A DNA stretch of 64,000 nt from Gemella sp963525165 (GTDB lineage Bacteria; Bacillota; Bacilli; Staphylococcales; Gemellaceae). Position numbers and translations under genes: made by a program. Below the pieces are notes generated by a model. That model was not told the origin of the DNA, did not search any database, and saw nothing but the letters and a program-made list of their open reading frames with translations. Of this stretch, positions 52,686 to 60,886 are shown piece by piece. The DNA lies in the NCBI RefSeq assembly GCF_963525165.1, contig NZ_CAURJN010000005.1, forward strand, positions 1 to 64,000, in the 5' to 3' direction. Numbering within the stretch: the first letter of the stretch is position 1; the number at the start of each line of letters is the position of its first letter.

Positions 52686-53993
52686 TTATTCGAATACTGT
52701 TTGTCCGTCAACTTCTACAGTTAAAGCATGTAATGCTTTTTCTACAAGTCCACGTCTTAATTTTTTCTCTTCATCCGCTTCTAGTTTTGGATTTCCTAGT
52801 GGGTGAGGGATTGCGATAGTTGGAACGATTCTGTTAGCTCCAACTGTTAGAGAAATCGGTACTACTGTACACATGTGAACCACAGGTATACCCGCTCTCT
52901 CAATTTCTTTTACCATCGTTGCACCGCAACGAGTACAAGTTCCTCAAGTAGAAGTTAAGATTACAGCATCTACTCCGTCGGCTACTAATTTTTGTGCATA
53001 TTCTTTAGCGAATCCTACAGCACTAGCTACGGCAGTACCGTTACCTACTGTAGTATAGAATTTTTCATGTAAGCTTCCTACTTTACCTTCTTTAACGAAT
53101 TCTCTCATTACGTCTACAGGTAATACACGGTCAGCATCTTCGTTAGCGTATACTGGGTCGTATCCACCGTGAGCTGTTTCATGAGTTGCATCAGTTAAAT
53201 CAGTGAATCCTTCTAATGAATATTCACCATATTTAGATGCAGAAGATGATTCGATGTGGTCTGGGTTTCCTTTTGGAACAATACCACCAGAAGTAACTAA
53301 AGCGATTTTAGCTTTGCTTAAATCTTTAACAGCTGGGTTTGGCTCAACTCTGTCAAAGTTAGGCATTGGATATTCTGTTTCGAATTCTTCACCTTTAATT
53401 TTCTTAACAAGCATTTCAACAGCACGTTCTGATCCACGTTTATCGCTGAAGAAGTTAACACGGATTCCTCTTTCATGGTATCCTTCTTCTTTTGGAGAAA
53501 GGATTTCTTCACCTTTAGCTAATTTTGCTGCAAATTTAGCTAATTTTGGTAAAGCTTTTCTCATACCAGCTGCACTGTCAGCTGTTTCAAGAATATAAAC
53601 TTCTTTTCTGAACATGTCTGTTCCTGGGTTTTCTACGTACATTGCTGTTACAGCTGGAATTCCTAATTCATCTTGAACAGCTTTAGTAATTGTACCAGCT
53701 GCTACCCCGTAACGCCCTGCATTGAATGCTGGACCAGCGATGAATAATTGTGGTTCGCATCCTTTAATCATTTCTAAAAGTTCTGCTTGAACTTTTTCTA
53801 AGTTTTCGTTGAAGTAACTATCACCACAAACTACTGCAGCTACTACTTCAAATTCTTCTCCCAATTGCCCTTGTAACTGAACACTAATTGGTGGTAATTC
53901 AGTTCTTAATTCTGGTGCAATGTGGGCTTGTTCTTCTCCACCTACTCCAGCGAAGAATTGGTTTATATAATGTACTACTCTTATTTTAGACAT
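52686..53993 (-). CDS. grdB: Glycine reductase complex B, selenoprotein GrdB
   Basis: The full frame encodes 435 residues only if the TGA at 52944-52946 is read as selenocysteine (residue 350). The context LTSTUGTCTRCGATM is the conserved Sec site of GrdB, so this is a real selenoprotein and not two genes. GrdB is the substrate-specific subunit that, together with GrdE, activates glycine through a Schiff base and hands the carboxymethyl group to selenoprotein A. Start MSKIRVVHYINQFFAGVGGEEQA is conserved. A 6-bp hairpin 12 nt after the TGA probably is the SECIS element. Confidence 0.95.
52917..52931 (-). promoter_or_regulatory. SECIS-like hairpin of grdB
   Basis: On the minus strand CGTTGC-GGT-GCAACG forms a perfect 6-bp stem whose GGU loop matches the apical G/U-rich loop of bacterial SECIS elements. 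It begins 12 nt after the TGA, the expected distance for SelB-dependent recoding. Confidence 0.7.
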
Positions 53994-54030
53994 TTTTATT
54001 TCCCCCTATAACTATTATTTAGATCTTTAA

Positions 54031-54492
54031 TTACTCTCCACGAACATCTTTCATTTCGCTTGCGATTTCATCAATATCTAATACCATTTCCATCATTCCA
54101 ACTTGATCTTCATAGATAGCTTCATCTATTTGAGATTTAATTTCTTCTTCTACAATGTGATATACAGCAAGATTTAATGCTACACCTGCAAGTGGTCCTG
54201 CAAATGTTGGGTCACCTGCTGTTACTGTTTCAGCTGCTAGACCAGCAGCTTCGGCTTCAGATGCACCTAGTAAAACAACAACGTTTTCGTTACCAAATTT
54301 TTCGGCAGCTTCTTTAACACGTTTTTGGTTTTCTAAGTCCATAGCCCCTGCAGCTGTTCAGACAAAACATTCAGTAGATGAGAATACTACTTCTAATCCT
54401 TCAATTGGTTTTACACACTCTTCAATAGCTAACCCTGGGATACCATCACGGTCACCAATGATAACTACTTTTTTATTAATAAGACTTACCAT
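54031..54492 (-). CDS. grdA: Glycine reductase selenoprotein A
   Basis: The frame from the ATG at 54492 (GGAGGAAATAAG upstream) runs 153 residues if the TGA at 54358-54360 is selenocysteine (residue 45). The context ECFVUTAAGAMDLENQ is the signature CxxU motif of GrdA. This small redox carrier receives the carboxymethyl group as a Se-carboxymethyl ether and passes it to protein C; thioredoxin then reduces it. Reading only from MDLENQ (54342) would discard the conserved N-terminus VVIIGDRDGIPGLAIEECV, so the longer frame is right. Confidence 0.95.
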
Positions 54493-54544
54493 TATCTTAT
54501 TTCCTCCTTGTTAAAATCTATAACATTTATTTTTATTTTGCTTA

Positions 54545-55831
54545 CTAGAAAGTTTTAGTACTTAAGTAACCGAAACCTGTTTCGTTAGTAGCACCTGTAA
54601 TAGCTTGAATTTCAACTTCGATAGTTCCATCTTCTCTTAATGAGTCTTGGTTACCACCAGCGATTACATTTACTACATCGATGTGTCCGATAACTTTATC
54701 TAATTTTGGTAATACAACCACTTGGTTAGCATTTCCTCCAGTTACTACTGCATCAGCAGCTACGTCAGCATCAGCTAAACTTTGGCTGGCTCCGTCACGT
54801 CCTGCATATTCATCAGTTACGATAACTGTTTTAACTTTTTCAGCTTCAATTTTTTTACAGTTCATGATTAAGTCAGTATCTGGGTTACCGAATCCTTCTT
54901 GAGATACGATTACAGCATCTAAGTTTAAGTAACGGCAAAGTTTTGCAGTCCAGTTAGATGAACGTTCTTTATCCATTAAATAAACATTTTCGTTAGTGAT
55001 GATTACACCTAAGAAGTTAATTTCTTTACCATGTTTTTTGTATAAATCTTCAATAACACCGTTGTTTAAGTGCACATATGTTGGGTTTTTATCACATGCT
55101 GATACACAGTTACCACTTACAATTGCACCATCCATGATTTCTGTTGGATATAGAATAGTTGGTACGATTTGTTTAGCATCAACACCATATACATAAGTAT
55201 CGTGTAATAAACCTTGAGTTTGAAGCATATATACATATCCTACTTTTGGTAGATCTGGATATTCAGCAATTTGTTCCAATAAAGGTTTAGTTTCAAATAC
55301 TTCTACTTCTTCTGGTTCTAATGAACGAGCTAATTCTGCAATGTAACGAGCAGCTTTGAATCCGATATAGCGAACTGCTTTTTCGTGTTCGTGTTGTTTA
55401 ACTCCTTCTTTAGGCTCAGCAATAACGATTAAGTTATTTGTTTTAGAGAATGGAGTATAGTCAGCTCCAACTCCAGTCATGTCGATAATACCTTCTTGGA
55501 ATCCTACGATTTTACCAGTAGTTACAACAGCCATACCTTTAAGAGCAATTGTACGACCTTCACCAACAGTATCTACTTTTGAAAGGATACCTGGGAATAT
55601 TCCTCCACGACCTTCAACTTTTACACGAGGTTCAATTACATCCTTAACTGGTGTAATACGAACACTCTCACCTGGACGAGCAATTTCTAAATCAACAGAT
55701 TCAATTGCATCATCCTCGAAAACAGCTTTTACAAGCTCTTCTTTATTTACATATAATACGTTTGCCTCGATTTTTGATTCTGCAGCAAATTGTATATCTT
55801 TAATATGGATCTTTCCTAATTCAAGACGCAT
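54545..55831 (-). CDS. grdE: Glycine reductase complex B, proprotein GrdE
   Basis: The 428-residue proprotein is cleaved in related enzymes to create a pyruvoyl- or carbonyl-containing subunit that binds glycine. The expected processing region is visible as SGNCVSACDKNPTYVHLNN (about residue 238). The N-terminus MRLELGKIHIKDIQFA and C-terminus AITGATNETGFGYLSTK are conserved in GrdE. It is encoded between trxA and grdA, a standard gene order of clostridial grd operons. Confidence 0.93.
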   Translation of the reverse strand: MRLELGKIHIKDIQFAAESKIEANVLYVNKEELVKAVFEDDAIESVDLEIARPGESVRITPVKDVIEPRVKVEGRGGIFPGILSKVDTVGEGRTIALKGMAVVTTGKIVGFQEGIIDMTGVGADYTPFSKTNNLIVIAEPKEGVKQHEHEKAVRYIGFKAARYIAELARSLEPEEVEVFETKPLLEQIAEYPDLPKVGYVYMLQTQGLLHDTYVYGVDAKQIVPTILYPTEIMDGAIVSGNCVSACDKNPTYVHLNNGVIEDLYKKHGKEINFLGVIITNENVYLMDKERSSNWTAKLCRYLNLDAVIVSQEGFGNPDTDLIMNCKKIEAEKVKTVIVTDEYAGRDGASQSLADADVAADAVVTGGNANQVVVLPKLDKVIGHIDVVNVIAGGNQDSLREDGTIEVEIQAITGATNETGFGYLSTKTF

Positions 55832-55862
55832 ACCTAATACCTCCCCATTGAGTTTATTTTTT

Positions 55863-56180
55863 TTATAAATATTTGTTAATCATAGCTTCAATATTCGGAA
55901 CAGTAGCTTCATCTTTAGTTACTTCTTCGACTTTGCTTCCATCTTTATATATGGCTATTGTTGGTAACCCTAAAACTTTTTGTTTGATTGCAAGTCTTCT
56001 TGCTTTTGTTGTATCTAGAGCAGCAAACTTAAGTTTGTCTCCGTATTTGTCTGCTAATTCATGTACACTTGGCATAAGTGCTTTACATGGTTCGCATCCT
56101 TGGCTCCAAAAGTCTACTAACACGTATCCTTCAGCTTCCAATACTTCACTCTCAAAGTTTTCTTTGTTTAGTTCTAACAT
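55863..56180 (-). CDS. trxA: Thioredoxin of the glycine reductase system
   Basis: The 105-residue thioredoxin has a C29-E-P-C32 active site (WSQGCEPCKALMP). The GCEPC form is typical of grd-linked thioredoxins and differs from the general WCGPC. It supplies electrons to regenerate selenoprotein A. The gene lies between trxB and grdE with 30-bp gaps. Confidence 0.93.
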   Translation of the reverse strand: MLELNKENFESEVLEAEGYVLVDFWSQGCEPCKALMPSVHELADKYGDKLKFAALDTTKARRLAIKQKVLGLPTIAIYKDGSKVEEVTKDEATVPNIEAMINKYL

Positions 56181-56213
56181 TGCCTTTGTCTCCTTTTTTT
56201 ATTTTTTTAAATT

Positions 56214-57158
56214 TTATTCAAATTTCTCAGCAATATATTTTTCTGCAGTGATTGCTGCTACAGCACCATCACATACAGCTGTTACTACTTGACGAATTTC
56301 TTTTTGACGACAGTCACCAGCTACATATACACCTTCAACATTTGTTTTAGTGTCTTCTCCAGCTTTAACATAACCACCTTCAGTAAGTTCAACTTTTCCT
56401 TCAAATAGTTTAGTTTGAGGAACATATCCAATGAAGAAGAATAATCCCATAGTTCCGTCTTCTTCGTCAGCTTCTACCACATATTCTTCACCTGTAGCTA
56501 CATTTTTCAATTTGATAGCTTCTAGAATTCCATCACCAATTGCTTCAAGAACAACTGTTTCAGTTCTAATTTCGATTTGTGGGTGATTTCTTGCTTTTTC
56601 AGCTGTAATTTTTTCACAGTGAATATCTTCTTCAAAGTGAATGATTGTTACTTTACGAGCAAATTTAGTTAAGAATAGAGCTTCTTCTACAGCACTATTT
56701 CCTCCCCCAACTACGAACACTTCAAGTCCATCGAAGAAGTCACCATCACAAGTAGCACAGTAAGAAATACCTTTACTTTCTAATTCTCTAACCCCTGGAA
56801 TATCTAATTTTCTTGGAGATGCTCCAGTTGCAATTACTACTGCTTTAGCTGTGTAATCACCACTTGTACAAGTAACTATTTTTTCGTCCCCTTCAAGATT
56901 AACATCTAGTACTTCTTCTTGTTTGAATTCAGTACCGAAGTTTTTCGCTTGTTCTGCCATTCTCGCTGTTAAACGTGGCCCAGTTGGATCTTCAATCGCA
57001 CCAGGATAGTTTTCTATCATGTGAGTGATTGCTGCTTGTCCCCCATTTTTTGATTTTTCTAGAACCAAAACATTTAATTTAGCACGAGAAGCGTATAACG
57101 CTGCTGATAAACCTGCAGGTCCAGAACCGATAATAATTACATCATAATGTCTACTCAT
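56214..57158 (-). CDS. trxB: Thioredoxin reductase
   Basis: The 314-residue flavoprotein has the FAD motif IIGSGPAGLSAALYASRA at the N-terminus, the redox pair CATCDG (about residues 135-138), an NAD(P)H-binding VFVVGGGNSAVEEALFL and the late GVYVAGDCRQKEIRQVVTAVCDGA. It passes NADPH electrons to the operon thioredoxin. It is the second gene of the grd operon, 24 bp after grdX. Confidence 0.95.
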   Translation of the reverse strand: MSRHYDVIIIGSGPAGLSAALYASRAKLNVLVLEKSKNGGQAAITHMIENYPGAIEDPTGPRLTARMAEQAKNFGTEFKQEEVLDVNLEGDEKIVTCTSGDYTAKAVVIATGASPRKLDIPGVRELESKGISYCATCDGDFFDGLEVFVVGGGNSAVEEALFLTKFARKVTIIHFEEDIHCEKITAEKARNHPQIEIRTETVVLEAIGDGILEAIKLKNVATGEEYVVEADEEDGTMGLFFFIGYVPQTKLFEGKVELTEGGYVKAGEDTKTNVEGVYVAGDCRQKEIRQVVTAVCDGAVAAITAEKYIAEKFE

Positions 57159-57182
57159 AATTATTCTCCTTTATTTATTTTT

Positions 57183-57551
57183 TTATAAAATTCTTTTTAT
57201 CGCATTTAATAGTAAATCGTGATCGATAACACTGAAATCATCTTTTACTCTATCCGTCCACTGAGGAACTTCTTTATTTTTTCTAAATTTTTCAAAAGTT
57301 CCTACCGCTTCAGAAATTAAATTAATAGAAGCAACATCTAATTCAGTATTTTTTCTAATAACTACTGACCTGTAAATTGTTTCATTTGGTTTAACACTTC
57401 CATATAAAGGATGTGTTACAACTTCCCAATTTTCATGAACGTAGTCTCTAACTTTTTTTAATATATCTAAGTATTCAACTTCATGGTATTCTACTTCGAT
57501 ATCTCTAAAATTTTCTTTCAAAAATCTTGGATTATTTGTTATCAATTTCAT
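57183..57551 (-). CDS. grdX: GrdX family protein
   Basis: From the ATG at 57551 (AGGTGGG 6 bp upstream) the protein has 122 residues. A start 30 bp earlier lies before the ribosome site and is rejected. The sequence MKLITNNPRF and HPLYGSVKPNETIYRSVVI match GrdX, a small protein of unknown function encoded at the head of glycine reductase operons. It is the first gene after the glycine riboswitch. Confidence 0.88.
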   Translation of the reverse strand: MKLITNNPRFLKENFRDIEVEYHEVEYLDILKKVRDYVHENWEVVTHPLYGSVKPNETIYRSVVIRKNTELDVASINLISEAVGTFEKFRKNKEVPQWTDRVKDDFSVIDHDLLLNAIKRIL

Positions 57552-57581
57552 AGCATCCCACCTAAAATAAAAACAACACAA

Positions 57582-57601
57582 AGAAAGCTAGTTAGCTCTC
57601 T
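57582..57601 (-). terminator. Riboswitch-controlled terminator
   Basis: On the minus strand AGAGAGCT-AACT-AGCTTTCT forms an 8-bp stem followed by TTGTGTTGTTTTTATT. It lies directly after the aptamer. The 5' arm belongs to a CAGAGAGAGAG tract that can also pair with ACTCTG of the aptamer, a plausible switch. Confidence 0.7.
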
Positions 57602-57603
57602 CT

Positions 57604-57715
57604 CTGTTGACTTGCTTCAGAGTTCTGTCATAGTACAGTCTTTTTACCTGAGAATTTCATTAACATCCGCCAAATGTTAACTTGTACCTTCGGTGTCCAT
57701 TGTCCTCTCCCGTAC
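57604..57715 (-). promoter_or_regulatory. Glycine riboswitch of the grd operon
   Basis: Read on the minus strand, the hallmark blocks occur in order: GGGAGAG (57705-57711), ACCGAAGG (57687-57694), TTCTCAGG (57647-57654) and GACAGAACTCTG (57618-57629). These are the conserved cores of the glycine aptamer. Only one aptamer is clear, so it is a singlet or has a degenerate partner. The following terminator suggests transcriptional ON control by glycine, which fits a glycine-consuming operon. Confidence 0.88.
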
Positions 57716-58114
57716 TAATCATACAGTTATCTTTTTCATACCCTTATTTTATACTATTTCTATAAAAAATGGAAGCCCTTTTTTTATTGACTTCATACGT
57801 TATAAAAAATATATTAGTATATGTTTCTTCTGAAACTAGCATTAAATCCTCTTCAAAAGTGTTATATAACTATTTCTAAACTTAAACCACGGAAATATTT
57901 TCATTTTTTCTAGATTATAGTTTTATAAATTAAGATATCGTCCATCTTTGAAAATCCCATTGCAAAGCTTTTGAAAATAATGAAAATAACTTATCTATAA
58001 AAAAATATTAGATTTTTTCTATAAATTTTAATGCGTAGCTATCTATTTTCATTGAAATATATAAACTTTTCCGTTATACTTATCATACATCCACTTTAGA
58101 TAAGGAGATATAAT
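57716..58114. other. Divergent promoter region between grd and rarD
   Basis: No gene is seen. On the plus strand TTGAAA (58052-58057), a 17-bp spacer and TATACT (58075-58080) form the rarD promoter. A GTTATATAAC palindrome with flanks shared with 15078-15097 lies at 57861-57870. The grd promoter is probably near 57745 (TATAAA/TAAAAT on the minus strand), but its -35 is weak. Confidence 0.6.
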
Positions 58115-59032
58115 ATGAACAACACTCATAAAAGTTTACTATCTATCCTCGTTTGTTATTTTTCTTGGGGATTATTTCCTATATATTTTAAATTACTAAA
58201 AGAAATAGGCGCATATGAAGTTCTTGCACTGAGAATTATATGTTCTTTTGTTTTTATGATTATCATAGTAGCAATTGCAAAAAATAAAAAATCTATTTTA
58301 AATGAAATAACTACTCTCTGGAAAGATAAGAAAAGTGTCTTATTATTAGTACTAGCCTCATTTTTAATAACATTAAACTGGCTTACATATATAATAGCAG
58401 TTAACACCAATCATGTATTAGAGGCAAGTTTTGGATATTACTTAAATCCAATCGTAACAATTATATTAGCCGTAGTATTTTTAAAAGAGAAATTGACACG
58501 TACGCAAACAATAGCGTGCCTATTTGTTGGAGGTTCATTAATATACCTATTTATTTCGCTTGGATCTCTTCCCTGGATTTCTATATTATTAGCACTAAGT
58601 TTTGGACTTTACAGCTTATGTAAAAAGAAAATTGTCCTTAGTCCGAAAGCAAGCTTACTTATAGAAACAGCTATTGTTTCTCCTATCGCGCTCATTTATA
58701 TGGGATATCTTTCAACAAGTAATTCAATTACATTCTATTCTTTTGGAACAGATATACTAATCTATTCATTATTGTCTGGGGTAGTCACCGCAGTTCCTCT
58801 AATGCTATTTGCTAAAGGAGCTACAGCAATTCCACTATACATTTTAGGTATTCTCCAATACTTACCACCTACAATGCAATTCTTCATAGGAATCTTTGTA
58901 TACGGAGAAGTATTAAGCGTTCAGAAACTAATATCATTCTCAATAATTTGGGTAGCTGTAGCAGTATTCTGTTATTCTGCAGTTATTTCAATGAAAAAAC
59001 AAAACTTAATAAATGAAAGTCTTAACAAATAA
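58115..59032 (+). CDS. rarD: RarD-like EamA/DMT transporter
   Basis: The 305-residue membrane protein has about ten hydrophobic segments. The RarD pattern is YFSWGLFPIYFKLLKEIGAYEVLALRIICSF, with NWLTYIIAVNTNHVLEASFGYYLNPI near residue 90 and a late LQYLPPTMQFFIGIFVYGE. RarD proteins belong to the drug/metabolite transporter superfamily; their substrate is not firmly known. It has its own promoter, a AAGGAGATAT ribosome site and a terminator. Confidence 0.88.
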   Translation: MNNTHKSLLSILVCYFSWGLFPIYFKLLKEIGAYEVLALRIICSFVFMIIIVAIAKNKKSILNEITTLWKDKKSVLLLVLASFLITLNWLTYIIAVNTNHVLEASFGYYLNPIVTIILAVVFLKEKLTRTQTIACLFVGGSLIYLFISLGSLPWISILLALSFGLYSLCKKKIVLSPKASLLIETAIVSPIALIYMGYLSTSNSITFYSFGTDILIYSLLSGVVTAVPLMLFAKGATAIPLYILGILQYLPPTMQFFIGIFVYGEVLSVQKLISFSIIWVAVAVFCYSAVISMKKQNLINESLNK

Positions 59033-59040
59033 TAAAAAGA

Positions 59041-59075
59041 ACTTATCCATGAAAAAATATGGATAAGTTTTTTTA
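59041..59075. terminator. Bidirectional terminator after rarD
   Basis: ACTTATCCAT (59041-59050) pairs with ATGGATAAGT (59059-59068), followed by TTTTTT. It overlaps the end of the convergent NUDIX gene. Confidence 0.85.
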
Positions 59076-59543
59076 TAATATTGTCCAATTTTTATATACT
59101 TCTTTATCTAAGGTAGTTTTATCATTACTTAGTTCCTGTTGCAATTTTAAAATCAGCGGTGATGAATTCTTTATATCTAATTTTTCTAAGTCAATCCAAT
59201 ATATTCCACTAGAATCATTTAGTTCATCTTCCAACTTTTCTGAAATTACGTCTTGCCGTTCAAGGTTAACATCAACATCATAAAATACCATAATATGGTG
59301 TACGGTTCTATTAATTTCCTCTACAAAGATATCATAAGCCCTACAGTTGCTATAATCATTTATCTGATATCCTGTTTCTTCTCGAAATTCTCGAGCTAAA
59401 GTTTCTGTGAGTCCCTCATTTTCTTTTTGACTACCTCCAGGCAAGTCAAATCTATTTTTATAAGGACCTCTCACCTTTTTTATACATAAAAGTTTATTAT
59501 CTTTAATGCAAATCCCATAAATTCCAATGTGATTAATAACCAT
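59073..59543 (-). CDS. NUDIX hydrolase
   Basis: The 156-residue protein carries the NUDIX box as GGSQKENEGLTETLAREFREETGYQI (about residues 36-61), matching G-x5-E-x7-R-E-x2-E-E-x-G. NUDIX enzymes cleave nucleoside diphosphates linked to another moiety; the substrate cannot be told from the sequence. The remaining parts are short and typical of a single-domain member. Repeat copy E lies 28 bp upstream of its start. Confidence 0.88.
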   Translation of the reverse strand: MVINHIGIYGICIKDNKLLCIKKVRGPYKNRFDLPGGSQKENEGLTETLAREFREETGYQINDYSNCRAYDIFVEEINRTVHHIMVFYDVDVNLERQDVISEKLEDELNDSSGIYWIDLEKLDIKNSSPLILKLQQELSNDKTTLDKEVYKNWTIL

Positions 59544-59570
59544 AATATGCCATCCTCAATTCTTCAAAAA

Positions 59571-59744
59571 GGGGCTGAGCCAAAAGTCCTAAATTTTAAC
59601 AAAGTGTATATGAGAACTCATAGACGCAGTAGTTTATTGATATCTAAATTCGCTTTATAAAAGCTTTTTAGATATCTAATAAACTGTGCGGGGGTGACTC
59701 TAAAAAATCGATTTCTCCGAAATCACGATTTTTGAGTCACTCCC
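59571..59744. repeat. MITE-like intergenic repeat, copy E
   Basis: This copy is in the same orientation as copy D. It starts GGGGCTGAGCCAAAAGTCC and ends with the complement of GGGAGTGACTCAAAAATC; these two ends form the imperfect terminal inverted repeat. A GATATC dyad lies in the middle. It sits between galU (10 bp past its stop) and the NUDIX gene. Confidence 0.87.
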
Positions 59745-59753
59745 GCTTTAACC

Positions 59754-60629
59754 TTATTCTAATTCTGCTAATTTTGCTTTTAGATATGGCACTAAATCAT
59801 CTTTTAGATCAGATTTAAGTGCAAAGTCGATAGTAGTTTTAACAAATCCAATTGTTTCCCCTACATCGTAACGTTTACCTTGGAAATCATATGCATAAAC
59901 ATTTTCTTCTTCATTTAACATTTGGATAGCATCTGTTAATTGAACTTCACCACCAACACCTACTTGTTTTTTAGCTAAGTGTTTAAAGATTCCTGGGTTA
60001 AGAACATACCTTCCCATAATCGCTTGATTAGATGGCGCTGTTCCTGGAGCTGGTTTTTCTACGAATTTTTCAACTTCATATAGATGCCCATCTTGTCCTT
60101 TAGGAGCGATAACACCATATCTGTGTGTTTGATCTTCCGGAACTGTTTGAACACCAATTACAGAACATCCTGTTTCTTCTGCTTTATCAATAAGTTGTTT
60201 AATCGCAGGATATTCATCATTAATTACAACATCATCACCTAGTAATACTGCGAATGGCTCATCACCGATGAAACTACGAGCAGTTAAAATCGCATCTCCT
60301 AGTCCTGCCATTTCTTTTTGACGTACGTAGTGAATATTAGCAAGCTGCGTTGGATACTTAACTTTCTCTAACATCGCTAACTTACCTTTATTCTCTAATT
60401 CTACTTCTAACTCCACGTTTCTATCGAAGTGATCTTCAATAGCTCTTTTTTGTTTACCAGTTACAATAATTATATCTTCAATTCCAGCTTTTACCGCTTC
60501 TTCAACTATATATTGAATAGTAGGAGTATCGATAATCGGAAGCATCTCCTTAGGTAATGCTTTAGTTGCAGGAAGGAAACGTGTACCATATCCTGCAGCT
60601 GGAATAATCGCTTTTCTTACTTTTTTCAT
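59754..60629 (-). CDS. galU: UTP-glucose-1-phosphate uridylyltransferase
   Basis: The 291-residue protein has the GalU nucleotidyltransferase start KAIIPAAGYGTRFLPATKALPKEMLPI, the GLGDAILTARSFIGDEPFAVLLGDD uracil/Mg region, and VEKPAPGTAPSNQAIMGRYVL. It makes UDP-glucose for glycolipid, teichoic-acid or capsule precursors. It is a monocistronic gene on the minus strand, with repeat copy E following. Confidence 0.95.
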   Translation of the reverse strand: MKKVRKAIIPAAGYGTRFLPATKALPKEMLPIIDTPTIQYIVEEAVKAGIEDIIIVTGKQKRAIEDHFDRNVELEVELENKGKLAMLEKVKYPTQLANIHYVRQKEMAGLGDAILTARSFIGDEPFAVLLGDDVVINDEYPAIKQLIDKAEETGCSVIGVQTVPEDQTHRYGVIAPKGQDGHLYEVEKFVEKPAPGTAPSNQAIMGRYVLNPGIFKHLAKKQVGVGGEVQLTDAIQMLNEEENVYAYDFQGKRYDVGETIGFVKTTIDFALKSDLKDDLVPYLKAKLAELE

Positions 60630-60845
60630 TTATTCACCTATATTCTTTTTTAAAAATTTTACAAATTAATAATAACACATTTTTTTTATTTTGACAACTC
60701 ATTCTAGATTTTTCAAACTATATAAATAACATTTTCGATTTCGCGCTTTAGTCTATTCCCAATGAAAAAAATTGATATTATAATTTTTTAGAACTTTCAT
60801 TATTATTCTCTTGCTGTGTTTCGAACAATTTTCAAACAAAAATGA

Positions 60846-60883
60846 AAGGAAACTTAGGATGAAAATTCACCCCAAGTTTCCTT
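60846..60883 (-). terminator. Terminator of htrA
   Basis: AAGGAAACTT (60846-60855) pairs with AAGTTTCCTT (60874-60883) just past the htrA stop. The minus strand then reads TCATTTTTGTTTG. Confidence 0.7.
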
Positions 60884-60886
60884 ATT

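Noticed and set aside
52944..52946. TGA read as an ordinary stop, giving two separate GrdB fragments
   Set aside because: The frame continues with the conserved GrdB site TSTUGTCTRCG, so this is selenocysteine.
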